Origin: Streptomyces spongiicola
GTDB taxonomy: Bacteria > Actinomycetota > Actinomycetes > Streptomycetales > Streptomycetaceae
NCBI RefSeq assembly: GCF_003122365.1
Contig: NZ_CP029254.1
Location: 2,862,501-2,926,500, forward strand
Length of the DNA stretch: 64,000 bases
Reading direction: 5' to 3'
Positions 40,293 to 49,021 of this stretch are shown here, piece after piece. A program made the translations under genes and the position numbers. The notes below the pieces were generated by a model. That model was not told the DNA's origin, did not search any database, and saw nothing but the letters and a program-made list of their open reading frames with translations. Numbering within the stretch: the first letter of the stretch is position 1; the number at the start of each line of letters is the position of its first letter.

Positions 40293-40982
40293 ATGAGTCA
40301 GGGCCACAACTTCGGCGACAACAACCAGAACGTGTTCGGCGGCCGGAACAGCGGCTTCGAGTACAAGGTCTACAACACTCCGCAGCAGCAGCCGGACGCC
40401 GCGCAGGAGGCTGCCCGCGCGGCCCAGGCGCAAGCGGACCACAGCCGCAGCCGCAGCGTCTTCGTCGTGCACGGCCGCGACGAACAGGTGCGCACGGCGA
40501 TGTTCGGGCTGCTGCGCCGGCTCGACCTGCGCCCGCTGGAGTGGGAGCGGCTGGTTCGGGCCTCCGGGGGTACGGCGCCGTTCCTCGGCCAGGTCGTCGA
40601 GAAGGCGCTCTCGCAGGCGCAGGCAGCGCTCGTGCTGCTCACCCCGGACGACGTCGCCATGCTCCATCCTCATCTGATGGGGTTCAACGAGGCCCCCTAC
40701 GAGGTTCAGTTGACCGGGCAGCCCCGCCAGAACGTGCTGATCGAACTCGGTATGGCGCTGATGGCCTACCCGGAGCGGACGATCATCGTGCAGGTCGGCC
40801 AGGTACGGCCCGCCGCGGACCTCGCCGGCCGCAACGTGGTCCACTTCGACGGCTCCGAGGCCGCCATCTCGAAGATCGTCGAACGCCTCAAGGGCGCCCA
40901 GTGCGACCTCGACGACACCCGGCCGGACTGGCGCGACATCTCACACTTCACGAACCTGGCGGCCTACCACCGACTGGCCTGA
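40293..40982 (+). CDS. Cap12/Pycsar-type TIR-domain protein with N-terminal GDNxQNVFGG motif
   Basis: The 229-residue protein has a short N-terminal segment (MSQGHNFGDNNQNVFGG, then RNSGFEYK) and a TIR-like domain at about 50-190. The domain shows SVFVVHGRDEQVR, GGTAPFLGQVVEKAL, AALVLLTPDDVA and RQNVLIELGMAL, the last with the family's conserved Glu. Such TIR domains hydrolyse or convert NAD in CBASS and Pycsar effectors. Here no cyclase gene is adjacent. ATG 40293 has AAGGAAG upstream. The ATG at 40272 overlapping the previous stop would add 7 residues. The N-terminal segment repeats in the upstream membrane protein, which suggests that they bind each other. Confidence 0.8.
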   Translation: MSQGHNFGDNNQNVFGGRNSGFEYKVYNTPQQQPDAAQEAARAAQAQADHSRSRSVFVVHGRDEQVRTAMFGLLRRLDLRPLEWERLVRASGGTAPFLGQVVEKALSQAQAALVLLTPDDVAMLHPHLMGFNEAPYEVQLTGQPRQNVLIELGMALMAYPERTIIVQVGQVRPAADLAGRNVVHFDGSEAAISKIVERLKGAQCDLDDTRPDWRDISHFTNLAAYHRLA

Positions 40983-41041
40983 CGGACGACGGGAGGGGCG
41001 GGACGCCGGGTTCCGCCCCCTCGCACACCGCCCGAGGGACG

Positions 41042-41195
41042 CATCCGCGCCACTCGTACGCCGTCCGCATGCCGCCCGTACGCCACCGTTCCGCGCGTGC
41101 GCCGCGCGTATGCCACCGTCCTGCGCGTGCGCCGCGCGTACGCCACCGTTCCGTCCGCATGCCGTCCGCATGCCGCCCGTACGCTACCGTTCCGG
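41042..41195. repeat. Tandem GC-rich repeats (about 30 bp) between convergent genes
   Basis: Three to four degenerate copies of a unit built on GTACGCCACCGTTCCG lie between the TIR gene and the end of the macro-domain gene. The 3' end of the macro gene reads into the last copy. Apart from the repeat I see no gene in 40983-41183. Confidence 0.6.
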
Positions 41196-42254
41196 GTCCG
41201 ACGCCAGGGCGTCCAGGAACGCGGCCAGCTCGCGCATGTCGATTCTCTCCAGGTCCTCAGGCCGTATCACCACGCGCAGTTCACGGCAGATCGCGCTCTC
41301 CCGGGAGCGGGCCACGAACGACACCAGGATCAGCCGGAGCAGGCTGTCCCGGTCGAGATAGCCCAGACGCGCCAGCCCGGAGCCGACCAGCGGCATGGCC
41401 ACCCGGTCCAGTTGCGCATGCGCGCCCAGCGCGTCCCACAGCCCGCCGAGGCCCCGCCACAGGTCCTCCACGCCGGAGGCCGCCACATAGTCGTTGCCGA
41501 TCCGGCTGTAGGCCACACCGAACACCAGCCGCGGTCGAGAGCCCAGCACCGCCACCGTGCCGATCGGGTAGCGGTCGAGCTTCCCGAGCGGCTTGTCCGC
41601 CCGCTCCTCGCGCGCCACGGGCTCGACCGGGGCGAGCGCCGCGCTCAGCTCCGCGTCCAGCCGGGGCACGTCACCGCCGTATCCGCGGTCCAGCAGTTGG
41701 GCTTGCAGGCTCTCGTCGTGGATGACCCGGCCGCCGGCCGAGAGGGTGTCGAAGGTGTCGCTGAACCCGACGACGAGATGGGCCGGCTGGTCGAAGAGGT
41801 CGCCCGCCTCGACGACCACCGCCATGTCCGGCCGCCGGAACTCCTGCTGCACCCGGGCCGCCGGACGGGCCCGCATCAGTCCCCAGCCCAGGCACGCCCC
41901 CACCGACAGCCCGACGACCGCGCCGGAACCGATGTGCGGCACGAACGGACCCACGACCTGTAGTACGGCGGACAGCCCGCCGAACGCCACCATCGTGTCG
42001 CGTACGAAGACCTGGCGGGCGCGCCGCGTGCCACGCGGCAGACGCAGACGCAGACGCAGACGCAGGGACAGACGCAGAGACAGAGGCAGACGAGGGCGGG
42101 GGCGCAGACGCAGACGGGGGCGCAGACGGGGGCGGGGGCGAGTCGGCCGGCGTCGCGGACGCGGGCGGAGGCGCGGCACCGGTCGCGGCCGGGATGAGTC
42201 GGGGGACCTTACCGGATCCCTCGGGTCCGGACCACCGGAATCACCCGAACTCAC
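41184..42254 (-). CDS. Membrane-anchored ThsA-type macro-domain protein
   Basis: The last 200 residues form a macro domain of the family found in the Thoeris effector ThsA (formerly DUF6430): VVVEAGDLFDQPAHLVVGFSDTFDT, then KLDRYPIGTVAVL, VFGVAYSRIGND, MPLVGSGLARLGYLDRDSL. Two hydrophobic stretches at about residues 88-127 (MVAFGGLSAVLQVVGPFV and GAVVGLSVGACLGWGL) precede it. In type II Thoeris such a membrane/macro protein senses a TIR-made nucleotide and damages the membrane. The first 87 residues are Arg/Leu/Pro-rich repeats. GTG 42254 is chosen, GTG 42290 or ATG 41993 are alternatives, and none has a good ribosome binding site. Confidence 0.75.
   Translation of the reverse strand: MSSGDSGGPDPRDPVRSPDSSRPRPVPRLRPRPRRRPTRPRPRLRPRLRLRPRPRLPLSLRLSLRLRLRLRLPRGTRRARQVFVRDTMVAFGGLSAVLQVVGPFVPHIGSGAVVGLSVGACLGWGLMRARPAARVQQEFRRPDMAVVVEAGDLFDQPAHLVVGFSDTFDTLSAGGRVIHDESLQAQLLDRGYGGDVPRLDAELSAALAPVEPVAREERADKPLGKLDRYPIGTVAVLGSRPRLVFGVAYSRIGNDYVAASGVEDLWRGLGGLWDALGAHAQLDRVAMPLVGSGLARLGYLDRDSLLRLILVSFVARSRESAICRELRVVIRPEDLERIDMRELAAFLDALASDPER
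42020..42180. repeat. Degenerate CAGACG/GGGGCG simple-sequence tract
   Basis: A run of GCAGAC and GGGGGCG units lies inside the 5' part of the minus-strand macro gene and codes there for alternating Arg/Leu and Arg/Pro. It makes the start of that gene hard to place. Similar in-frame expansions occur in other genes of this window. Confidence 0.7.
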
Positions 42255-42306
42255 GGTTGTCCCACGACCTGATGCTAATCTTCCGGTCACCAGTGCATGA
42301 CGCAGA

Positions 42307-43719
42307 GTGATGCACAACCACCGGGGGGCGACGGGGATGGCCGGTGCGGAAGCGCGTGTCCGAGTGAAGATCCTGGGTCCGGTCCAGCTCGAAGTCGACC
42401 GGATTCCGATCCGGCTGACACCGCTGACCATACGGCTGCTGCTCCGGCTGGTGGCGGCCGAGGGCGAGGCAGTGCCGGTGCGGCAACTGCGGCGCGACGT
42501 ATGGGGGCTCGCGGACGAGCCCCGCCATCTGGACCAGCGCAACCGCAACGAGGTCCAGAAACGGGTACTGGAGCTGCGGCGGGCCCTGGCACCCGGGCGG
42601 GACGCTGCCGGAACGAGCATCCTGCGTACCGAGCAGCAGGTCACCGTGCAGGGTCCGGAGACCGCCTACCGCCTGGTGCTGCGGCCCGAGGAGCTGGACA
42701 GCTCGCGGTTCACCGCGATAGTCGGCGACGCCCTGCTCGCCCCGCCGGCAACCGCCGCGCACCGGCTGGCCGAGGCACTGTCCCTGGTGCGCGGCAGGCC
42801 GCTGGCCGAGGTGAGCGGCGAGGGGTTCGCGGTGTCCTTCGTGCGCCGCCTGACCGGCCTCCAGGAGTCGGCCCGGCGCGAACTGGTGCGTGCGCAGATG
42901 GACCTGGGGCGCCCGGAGCTCGCACTCCCGATCGCCGAGCTGATCGCCTACGAACACCCCGACGACGCGGAGGCGGCCCGTGTGCTCGACGCGCTCCGTG
43001 CCCAGCTCCGCGCCCGGCACGGCGACGAACTGCTCAGGCACCGGGTGCCGTTGCCGGGTCAGCGGACCGATGTGGTGCTGTTGCGCGGCGACCTGTTCGA
43101 CCAGGAGGACTGCAACCTGGTGGTCGGGTTCTCCGACACCTTCGACACCGAGACCGCCGAGGATCTCGTGATCAGTCGCGAGAGCGTGCAGAGCCAGCTC
43201 GTCGACCGCCTGTTCGCAGGACGGCGCCGCCTGCTGGACGACAAGCTTCGGGCGGGGCTGCGCAAGACGAAGGCGGTGGGCACCGAGACCGCCCGGTCCA
43301 AGCCGCTGGGCCGGCGGGTACGCTACCCGGTCGGTACCACCGTGGCGGTGCCGGTCGACGGACGGCGGGTGTTCGCCATCGCCTACTCGCAGCTCGGCAA
43401 CGACCTGGTGGCCAGATCCAGCGACCGTGATCTGCGGCTGGGCCTGGAGAACCTGTGGGCCTCGGTGGCGGTTCACGGCCTGTTCAAGCCCGTCGCCATC
43501 CCCCTGATCGGTTCCGGGCTGGCCCGTGTCACGGATCTGGACCGGGGCCAGCTGGTCGCCCTGATCGTGGATTCGTTCATCGACGCCTGCGCCCGGCTTC
43601 CCGCCCTGACCCCCGAACTCCGGGTCGTCATCCGGCCCCAGGACCTGGCCAGGACCGACCTGACCCCGGTGGAGCAGCGCTTCCAGGACCTCGTACCCGG
43701 CTCGCGCGCGGCGGACTGA
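42307..43719 (+). CDS. SARP-type transcription factor fused to a ThsA-type macro domain
   Basis: The 470-residue protein has three parts. Residues about 20-120 are an OmpR-type winged helix of the SARP kind (VKILGPVQLEVDRIPIRLTPLTIRLLL ... NEVQKRVLELRRAL, parts). Residues about 125-240 are a bacterial transcriptional activator domain (FTAIVGDALLAPP ... AELIAYEHPDDAEAARVLDALRAQL, parts). Residues about 255-455 are a macro domain matching the neighbour's: GDLFDQEDCNLVVGFSDTFDT, RRVRYPVGTTVAV, FAIAYSQLGND, IPLIGSGLARVTDLDRGQL. It could activate transcription when it binds a TIR product. It starts 52 bases from the divergent macro gene. ATG 42337 is an alternative start. Confidence 0.82.
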   Translation: MMHNHRGATGMAGAEARVRVKILGPVQLEVDRIPIRLTPLTIRLLLRLVAAEGEAVPVRQLRRDVWGLADEPRHLDQRNRNEVQKRVLELRRALAPGRDAAGTSILRTEQQVTVQGPETAYRLVLRPEELDSSRFTAIVGDALLAPPATAAHRLAEALSLVRGRPLAEVSGEGFAVSFVRRLTGLQESARRELVRAQMDLGRPELALPIAELIAYEHPDDAEAARVLDALRAQLRARHGDELLRHRVPLPGQRTDVVLLRGDLFDQEDCNLVVGFSDTFDTETAEDLVISRESVQSQLVDRLFAGRRRLLDDKLRAGLRKTKAVGTETARSKPLGRRVRYPVGTTVAVPVDGRRVFAIAYSQLGNDLVARSSDRDLRLGLENLWASVAVHGLFKPVAIPLIGSGLARVTDLDRGQLVALIVDSFIDACARLPALTPELRVVIRPQDLARTDLTPVEQRFQDLVPGSRAAD

Positions 43720-43904
43720 CGGCGAAGGCGAGGCCGGGCCAGGGCTCGGACGTGTTCCCCGGGACGGCGGGCTGCTCCGCATCTCTCCCCAGCTCCCCCT
43801 TCGCGGGCTCCCCGCCGTCCGGACCACGCGCCGCTGTGCCCGGCCTCATCGCGGTCCACGAGACCATCCCGGTCGCTTCCGCAGGTACCCGCCAACCGCT
43901 TCCG

Positions 43905-44035
43905 ATCCGATTCCGGGGCGGTCCCGGCGGCACCGGTCGCGGTCCCGGTGGCGGCGGTCCCGGCGGCACCGGTCCCGGTGGCACCGGTCCCGGTGGCACC
44001 GGTCCCGGTCCCGGCGGCGGTCCACGGCTCGGCGA
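43905..44035. repeat. Tandem GGTCCCGG(T/C)GGCACC repeats
   Basis: Units of 15 bp or half that (GGTCCCGG-x-GGCACC) repeat about seven times in the 336-base gap between the SARP-macro gene and the transporter ATPase gene (convergent ends). The stretch has no gene I can support. The repeats may fold as a terminator for both sides. Confidence 0.65.
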
Positions 44036-44055
44036 CACAACCGCCACCGGACGGG

Positions 44056-44898
44056 TCAGACCGCCGAAGCACCCCTCCCCCGTGGGCCGCCGGTCAGCAG
44101 GGTGACGTGCGGGACGCCGGTCCGGGGGTGCCCGGTCACCTCGGCGTCGACGCGGTAGACGTCGGCGAGCAGTTCGGGGGTGAGGACGTCGGCGGGGGTC
44201 CCGGTGGTCACGACGCGGCCGCCGTCCATCACACAGATCCGGTCGCAGAAGGCGGCGGCCAGGTTGAGGTCGTGGAGTGCGACGACGGCCGTCACTCCCA
44301 GCCGGCGGACCAGGTGCAGGGTGTCGAGTTGGTGGCGTGGATCGAGGTGGTTGGTCGGTTCGTCCAGCACCATGGTTCCCGCGCGCTGGGCGAGCGCACG
44401 GGCGATGAGCACCCGCTGCTTCTCGCCTCCCGACAGCCGGGTGAAGGGGGTGTGGGCGAGATCGGCTGCGCCGAGTACGTCCAGCGCGGCGGTGATGACG
44501 GCGCGATCGTCGGCGTCGTCTCCGTCGAAGGGCCGCTTGTGCGGGGTGCGGCCCATGGCCACGACGTCGTACACCGAGAGGTCGAAGTCGCCCGCGGACT
44601 CCTGGAGGACCGCCGCGAGTCGGCGCGCCAGGCTCCTGCCGGGCATCCGCCGGACGTCCTCGTCGTCCAGCAGCACCCTTCCCGAAGTGGGGCGCAGGGC
44701 CCGGTAGACCGTACGCAACAGGGTCGACTTCCCTGCGCCGTTGGGGCCGACCAGCCCCACCACCTCGCCTGGGGCCACCCGCAGCGACGCCCGGTCCACC
44801 AGCGCCCGTCCGCCCACGACGACCGAGACGTCCTCCACGGCGAGCGTGCCGGGCGCCATCGCCGTGAACACGGCCGCAGCCGCGGTGGTCTGCGTCAT
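44056..44898 (-). CDS. btuD: Cobalamin/siderophore ABC transporter ATPase
   Basis: The 280-residue ATPase has Walker [10 protein letters not shown], the signature LSGGEKQRV, Walker [14 protein letters not shown] and an H-loop (VALHDLN). ATG 44898 overlaps the permease stop by four bases; an upstream start would add ten residues. It powers import with the permease and binding protein encoded upstream. The family includes both iron-siderophore (FecE) and cobalamin (BtuD) types. The cobalamin riboswitch at the head of the operon favours corrinoids. The gene symbol is based on that context. Confidence 0.85.
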   Translation of the reverse strand: MTQTTAAAAVFTAMAPGTLAVEDVSVVVGGRALVDRASLRVAPGEVVGLVGPNGAGKSTLLRTVYRALRPTSGRVLLDDEDVRRMPGRSLARRLAAVLQESAGDFDLSVYDVVAMGRTPHKRPFDGDDADDRAVITAALDVLGAADLAHTPFTRLSGGEKQRVLIARALAQRAGTMVLDEPTNHLDPRHQLDTLHLVRRLGVTAVVALHDLNLAAAFCDRICVMDGGRVVTTGTPADVLTPELLADVYRVDAEVTGHPRTGVPHVTLLTGGPRGRGASAV

Positions 44899-46403
44899 GT
44901 CGTCCTCCGTCGCATCAGCCACAGGAAGAAGGGGCCGCCGACCAGGGCGGTGAGGATGCCCACGGGGATCTCCTCGGGGCTCATGGCGGTGCGTGCGGCG
45001 AGATCGGCGGCGATGAGGAACGCTGCGCCGAGCAGTGCGGCGGTGGGGAGGGCGCGGCGGTGGTCGGCGCCGACGAGCAGCCGTACGACGTGCGGCATGA
45101 TCAGGCCGACGAAGCCGATCTGGCCGCTGACCGCGACGATGGTGCCGATCATGAGGGCGACGAGCGTGAACAGGGCGGCGCGGAAGCGGTGCACGTCCAG
45201 TCCGAGCGCCACGGCGGCCTCCTCACCCGCGAGCAGGAGGTTGAGCGGACGGCACACGCCGAGCAGGACGGCCGTACCGAGCAGGACGGCGCCGACGGGG
45301 ATCCACAGCACCGTCCAGGTGGTGCCGGCCAGTCCGCCGAGCATCCAGCGCAACGCCGACTGCGTCTTGTGCGGGTCGTCGGAGGTGACGATCAGGAAGC
45401 TCGCCAGTGCGGACAGCACCTCGGCTGTCGCCACGCCCGCCAGCACGAGCCGGACGGTGGTCATCCGGCCGCCGGACCGGGCGAGGAGGTAGACGGCGAC
45501 CAGGGCGGCGAGTGCGCCGAGGAACGCCGCCACCGGTAGGGAGAACGCGCCGAACAGGGTGAGGTTGAAGACGACGACCAGCACCGCACCGACCGAGGCC
45601 CCCGACGAGACCCCGAGCAGCATCGGGTCCGCGAGGGGATTGCGCACCAGCGCCTGCAGGGCCATCCCGGACACCGCCAGGCCCGCTCCGACGACGCCGG
45701 CCAGCAGTACGCGGGGGAGGCGGACGTCGATGACGATCGTCTCGCGGACCGGTGTCCAGGTCGGGTCGGCCGGCGCCGGATGCACCCGGTGCAGCAGGAT
45801 GCCCCAGACCTGGTCGGCGGGGACGCTGATGGACCCGGTCGCGATCCCGAACGTGGCCGAGACCACGACGAGCGCGCCCAGCAGCGCCAGCACCAGCGGG
45901 TAGGGGACCCCGGGGCGGCCCGGGACAGGGGCCGCCGCCCCGGGCGCCGTCCGGGCGCCCGGCCTGCCGGTGGCTGCGGCTTTCGTCCGCTCGGCCGCGT
46001 CGACGGCTGGGGCCGCGTCGACGGCTGCGGTGGCTCCCACGGCTTCCGTCACTCCCGAGGCTTCCGTCACTCCCGAGGCTTCCCTCGCTCCCGAGGCTCT
46101 GGTCACTTTTGCGGCCCTGGCCGCCACGGCCACAGAAGTCGCATCAGTTACATCGGCAGTAGCGGTCACCTCGGCCGCAACGGCCGCGCCGGTCGGGTCG
46201 GTCACGCCGTCCGCCCGGGCCGGGTCGCCCGCGCCGGTCACCCCGGTCACCCCGGTCACGCCCGTCACCCCGGTCACGCCCGTCACCCCGGTCACGCCCG
46301 TCACCCCGGTCACGCCCGTCGCAACGGCCGCGCCCGTCGCAACGGCCGCGCCCGTCGCACCGGCGGCGCCGGTCGGGTCGGTCGGGTCGGTCGGGCGGGT
46401 CAC
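44895..46403 (-). CDS. btuC: FecCD/BtuC-type ABC permease with repeat-expanded N-terminus
   Basis: The permease core (about residues 168-500) has eight to ten membrane helices and the family motifs [43 protein letters not shown] and [19 protein letters not shown]. The 165 residues before it are Gly/Ala/Val/Thr-rich with about eight GVT units. GTG 46403 overlaps the binding protein's TGA (GTGA), so translation of the long N-terminus is likely. A normal permease has no such extension. The transported ligand is inferred from the riboswitch. Confidence 0.85.
   Translation of the reverse strand: MTRPTDPTDPTGAAGATGAAVATGAAVATGVTGVTGVTGVTGVTGVTGVTGVTGVTGAGDPARADGVTDPTGAAVAAEVTATADVTDATSVAVAARAAKVTRASGAREASGVTEASGVTEAVGATAAVDAAPAVDAAERTKAAATGRPGARTAPGAAAPVPGRPGVPYPLVLALLGALVVVSATFGIATGSISVPADQVWGILLHRVHPAPADPTWTPVRETIVIDVRLPRVLLAGVVGAGLAVSGMALQALVRNPLADPMLLGVSSGASVGAVLVVVFNLTLFGAFSLPVAAFLGALAALVAVYLLARSGGRMTTVRLVLAGVATAEVLSALASFLIVTSDDPHKTQSALRWMLGGLAGTTWTVLWIPVGAVLLGTAVLLGVCRPLNLLLAGEEAAVALGLDVHRFRAALFTLVALMIGTIVAVSGQIGFVGLIMPHVVRLLVGADHRRALPTAALLGAAFLIAADLAARTAMSPEEIPVGILTALVGGPFFLWLMRRRTT
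46230..46345. repeat. In-frame GTCACC(C/G) minisatellite in the permease N-terminus
   Basis: About nine units of GTCACCCCG or GTCACGCCC make up the stretch that codes for (Gly-Val-Thr) repeats near the start of the minus-strand permease gene. The repeats are nearly identical, so copy number probably varies among strains. Confidence 0.75.
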
Positions 46404-47392
46404 TTGAAGCGTTCCGGGTGGATCTGGCGGGCCAGGGACTCGACGCCGGAGGGTACCCGGACCCCCAGGACCGTGGACGACAGCGGGAGTACCGCGAACC
46501 GCCGGTTCTTGATGGCGGGTACGTCCTTGAGTGCCGGGTTCGCCAGCAGGAACCTCTTCTTGTCCTCGACCGTCTGGTCACCGTAGTCGTAGATGACGAC
46601 GACCTCGGGCATGCGCTCGGCCACCTGCTCGAACGACACGTCGCCGAACGCCTTGTCCAGGTCGGCGAAGAGGTTCACTCCACCGGCCCGCTTGATCATC
46701 TCGTTGCCGACGCCCGCCCCGCCCGCGGTGAAGGCGGTCTTGTCGCCACTGTCGTAGACGAAGACCTCCACCGGCTTGGCCCCGGCGAGCTTGTCCTCCA
46801 CCGCCTCCAGCGTGCCATGGAGCTTCCTCAGCTGCTGCTCGGCCCGATCCGGCACACCGAAGATCCTGGCCACGTTCCGGATCTCCCGGTCCATCGCGGC
46901 CATCGTCACGGGCCCGGTCGGGCACTCCTCGATGTTGAGGTAGGAGTTGATCCCGGCCTTGGACAGGGCGGCGCGGCCACGGCCCTCCTTCTCGTCGAAG
47001 GTGCTGGCGAAGCCGCCGTAGGCGAGGTCCGGTTCCGCCGCCAGCAGCGCCTCGAAGGACGGGTACTGCTCCGCGATGACCTCGATGCCGTCATACGCCT
47101 CCTGGTACTCGGGGAGGATCCTGTCGTCGAGGTATGCCGTGCCCACCATCGACTTCTCCAGTCCCAGTGCCAGCAGGACCTCGGTCGCATGCTGGTTCAA
47201 CGACACCGCGCGCTGCGGAGGCCGCTGGTAGGTCGTCTTCACACCGCAGTTGGCGACGGTCACGGGGAAGCCCTCGGCGGCGGGGCCGGCGGCCTGGGCG
47301 GCGTCGTCCCGGGTGGCGCTCCCGCCACAGCCGGATACCAGCAGGGCCGCGGCGGCCATGGCCGTCAGCAGGGATACGGGACGCTTGCGCAT
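46400..47392 (-). CDS. btuF: Cobalamin/siderophore ABC transporter binding lipoprotein
   Basis: The 330-residue protein has a signal peptide ending in the lipobox LVSGC (C at residue 22). Two alpha/beta lobes joined by a long helix follow, as in FecB/BtuF-type binding proteins ([27 protein letters not shown] ... [21 protein letters not shown], parts). It captures the ligand outside the membrane and hands it to the permease. A leader of about 340 bases with repeated GGGGCGGG and ACCCGGGT units separates it from the ferredoxin gene. The ligand is probably corrinoid given the riboswitch. Confidence 0.85.
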   Translation of the reverse strand: MRKRPVSLLTAMAAAALLVSGCGGSATRDDAAQAAGPAAEGFPVTVANCGVKTTYQRPPQRAVSLNQHATEVLLALGLEKSMVGTAYLDDRILPEYQEAYDGIEVIAEQYPSFEALLAAEPDLAYGGFASTFDEKEGRGRAALSKAGINSYLNIEECPTGPVTMAAMDREIRNVARIFGVPDRAEQQLRKLHGTLEAVEDKLAGAKPVEVFVYDSGDKTAFTAGGAGVGNEMIKRAGGVNLFADLDKAFGDVSFEQVAERMPEVVVIYDYGDQTVEDKKRFLLANPALKDVPAIKNRRFAVLPLSSTVLGVRVPSGVESLARQIHPERFK

Positions 47393-47449
47393 GGTGTGGG
47401 TCCTCTCACCATGGCACGGTCCGGACGGTGGTCCGGAGCGTGGCCGGAT

Positions 47450-47725
47450 TCGGGTAGACGGGACGGGGCGGGGCGGGACGGGGCGGGGCGGGACGGGGTG
47501 CGGGAGGCAGCACGGAACCGGTCAGGCGGGCGGATTCGGGGAGACCGGCCGACCCGGGCAGACCCGCCCATCAGGGGAGACCGGCCGACCCGGGCAGGCG
47601 AGGCGACCCGGGTTGGCGGGTTCACCCGGGTGGACCGGCCGACCCGTTGAGGAAGGGCGGAGGTCCCCCGGGCGCGCGATGCCGGGGGCCGGCCTCAAGG
47701 TCGGGTCGCCTGGTCGGCCCGCGTC
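47450..47725. repeat. GGGGCGGGAC and CGACCCGGG tandem repeats
   Basis: The 339-base gap 47393-47731 is filled with short tandem GC-rich units (GGGGCGGGACG at about 47463-47500, then GACCGGCCGACCCGGGCAG-like units). No gene or promoter was recognised in it. It may be a processing or termination region between the ferredoxin and transporter genes. Confidence 0.55.
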
Positions 47726-47731
47726 GCCCGG

Positions 47732-48124
47732 TCAGCCCGCGTCGCGGAGCGGCGCTGAACGGGCACGCCGGGGCAGGGTGAAGGCGTAGAGGTCGAGGAT
47801 GTCCGTGAGCGCGGCGACACCGGGGCCGCCTGCCCGCACCCAGGCGGCGACGTCCTCGGTCGCGGCCGGGTCGTTGACGAGTCCGAACCAGACCGGCCGG
47901 CCGCCGGCGGCGCGTCCCTCGGACGAAGGCTGCACCACGATCACGTTCGCCTGATCGCACACGTCGAGACAGCCGGTGATCCGGACCGGGGCGTCCTTAG
48001 CGAGACGCGCGGTCTGCTCACGGTGGTCGACGCCGGTCACCTTGGAGCTGCCGCAGCAGCAGTCCCGGCACACCACCACCCGGCACGGCACCGAACCGCC
48101 GCGGGAAACCTCCACGGGCATCAC
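47732..48124 (-). CDS. Thioredoxin-like [2Fe-2S] ferredoxin-type protein
   Basis: The 130-residue protein matches (2Fe-2S)-ferredoxin domains with a thioredoxin fold: CRDCCCGSSKVTGVDH near the start and a second Cys pair in ITGCLDVCDQANVIVV. GTG 48124 has GGAGGG six bases upstream; ATG 48121 is next to it. It is the first gene after the cobalamin riboswitch and is likely in the same mRNA as the transporter. Such proteins may transfer electrons in cobalamin or cobalt handling, but a specific role is not established. Confidence 0.75.
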   Translation of the reverse strand: MMPVEVSRGGSVPCRVVVCRDCCCGSSKVTGVDHREQTARLAKDAPVRITGCLDVCDQANVIVVQPSSEGRAAGGRPVWFGLVNDPAATEDVAAWVRAGGPGVAALTDILDLYAFTLPRRARSAPLRDAG

Positions 48125-48177
48125 GACAAGCCCTCCTCTCCGGGGAGATCCGCCCCAGTCGTGTCGAGGAGGCGACC

Positions 48178-48330
48178 GCGTGAGTCTCCTGGCTCTCGGG
48201 TCAGTGCTCGTCCCGGCCTTCCCACCCGCACACGGGCAGTGGTCTGTTCGGGATCCGCTCGCCGATCACAGTGGCGGGACCGCGCCGGATTCACACCGGC
48301 TTCCTCGTTCCGCCGTCGCCTTTTCACGGA
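48178..48330 (-). promoter_or_regulatory. Cobalamin (B12) riboswitch
   Basis: On the minus strand the region carries GCCGGTGTGAATCCGGC (P3/P-type loop), GCCACTGTGATCGGCGAGCGG and the B12-box-like GAGCCAGGAGACTC near 48182-48197, in the right order and spacing. It lies about 55 bases upstream of the ferredoxin start. When cobalamin is plentiful, the aptamer should shut off the ferredoxin and transporter genes. The kissing-loop and regulatory stem toward the ribosome binding site were not drawn. Confidence 0.85.
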
Positions 48331-48711
48331 CATCATGGCAGAAGACCACGTCATGTCATACGCCCGCGGTCCACCGGCCGGGGGCAACTGCCGCACCCGG
48401 CCCGCGCACAGAGGCAGCGCGCGGCGCCGAGGGCTCGCACGCACCCTGGACAGGCGACCCGTCCGTGGTCGCGAGGCGGTGGGCCGCATCGGCGGGTTCC
48501 GGCGGGCCGTTGCGGGGGAACGGCGTCGGGAAGCGGTACGCGCCGGTGCCCGGAACCGGGACTACACCGGGACCGGGACCGGGACGACGACGCCCGGTGC
48601 CCGCCGCGGCAGTGTGCGGTCGGTGCCGGCAGCCCACCGGAGGGAAGCAGGCCGGTGCTGCGGCGTCCCGCCGCACGCGGCAGCCACCCACCGGGCCCGT
48701 AGGGTACCCCC
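48331..48711. other. Intergenic region, no gene supported
   Basis: This 381-base stretch between the divergent riboswitch and the cold-shock pseudogene is GC-rich, with short GGGACC repeats near 48560. Open frames on both strands have no ribosome binding site or family pattern. It probably contains the promoters for the two directions, but I could not place them. Confidence 0.4.
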
Positions 48712-48935
48712 ATGGTGATCGCGACGGTCCGCGAGTGGCGCGACGAGAGGGGTGGGGCGTCCTCGACTCCCGCGAGACGCCCGGCGGCTGCCGGGGCCAC
48801 TACTCCCGCATCGAGATGGCGGGTTTCCGCACGCTGTCACCGGGACAGCCGGTGGATCTCCGGTGGGAAGCCCCCGGCTTCAGCCAGGACGGGTACGACT
48901 ACCGCGCGGCGGGCATCGTGCCCCGGCCCGGGTGA
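48712..48935 (+). pseudogene. Cold-shock-domain-like gene, one-base frameshift
   Basis: The frame from ATG 48712 reads MVIATVREWRDER. The following bases read GWGVLDSRETPGGCRGHYSRIEM, then LSPGQPVDLRWEAPGF ... YDYRAAGIVPRPG in the next frame, ending at TGA 48933-48935. Together they form the usual 74-residue streptomycete cold-shock-like protein (VREW..EEGWGVLDS). One base seems missing at about 48751-48756 in GAGAGGGGT. The open frame lengths, 224 bp in total, equal a whole number of codons minus one. It may be a true frameshift or an assembly error. Confidence 0.75.
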
Positions 48936-49021
48936 CCTCAACGGTCCGGGCCGACCGGGGCGGCGGCGCGACCACGACCGCGACCGCGACCACGACCGCA
49001 ACGGACCGCCGCCGACCCGGT

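Noticed and set aside
42307..42336. Short leader MMHNHRGATG of the SARP-macro protein as a separate peptide
   Set aside because: It is in frame with the main gene; the only uncertainty is which ATG is used.
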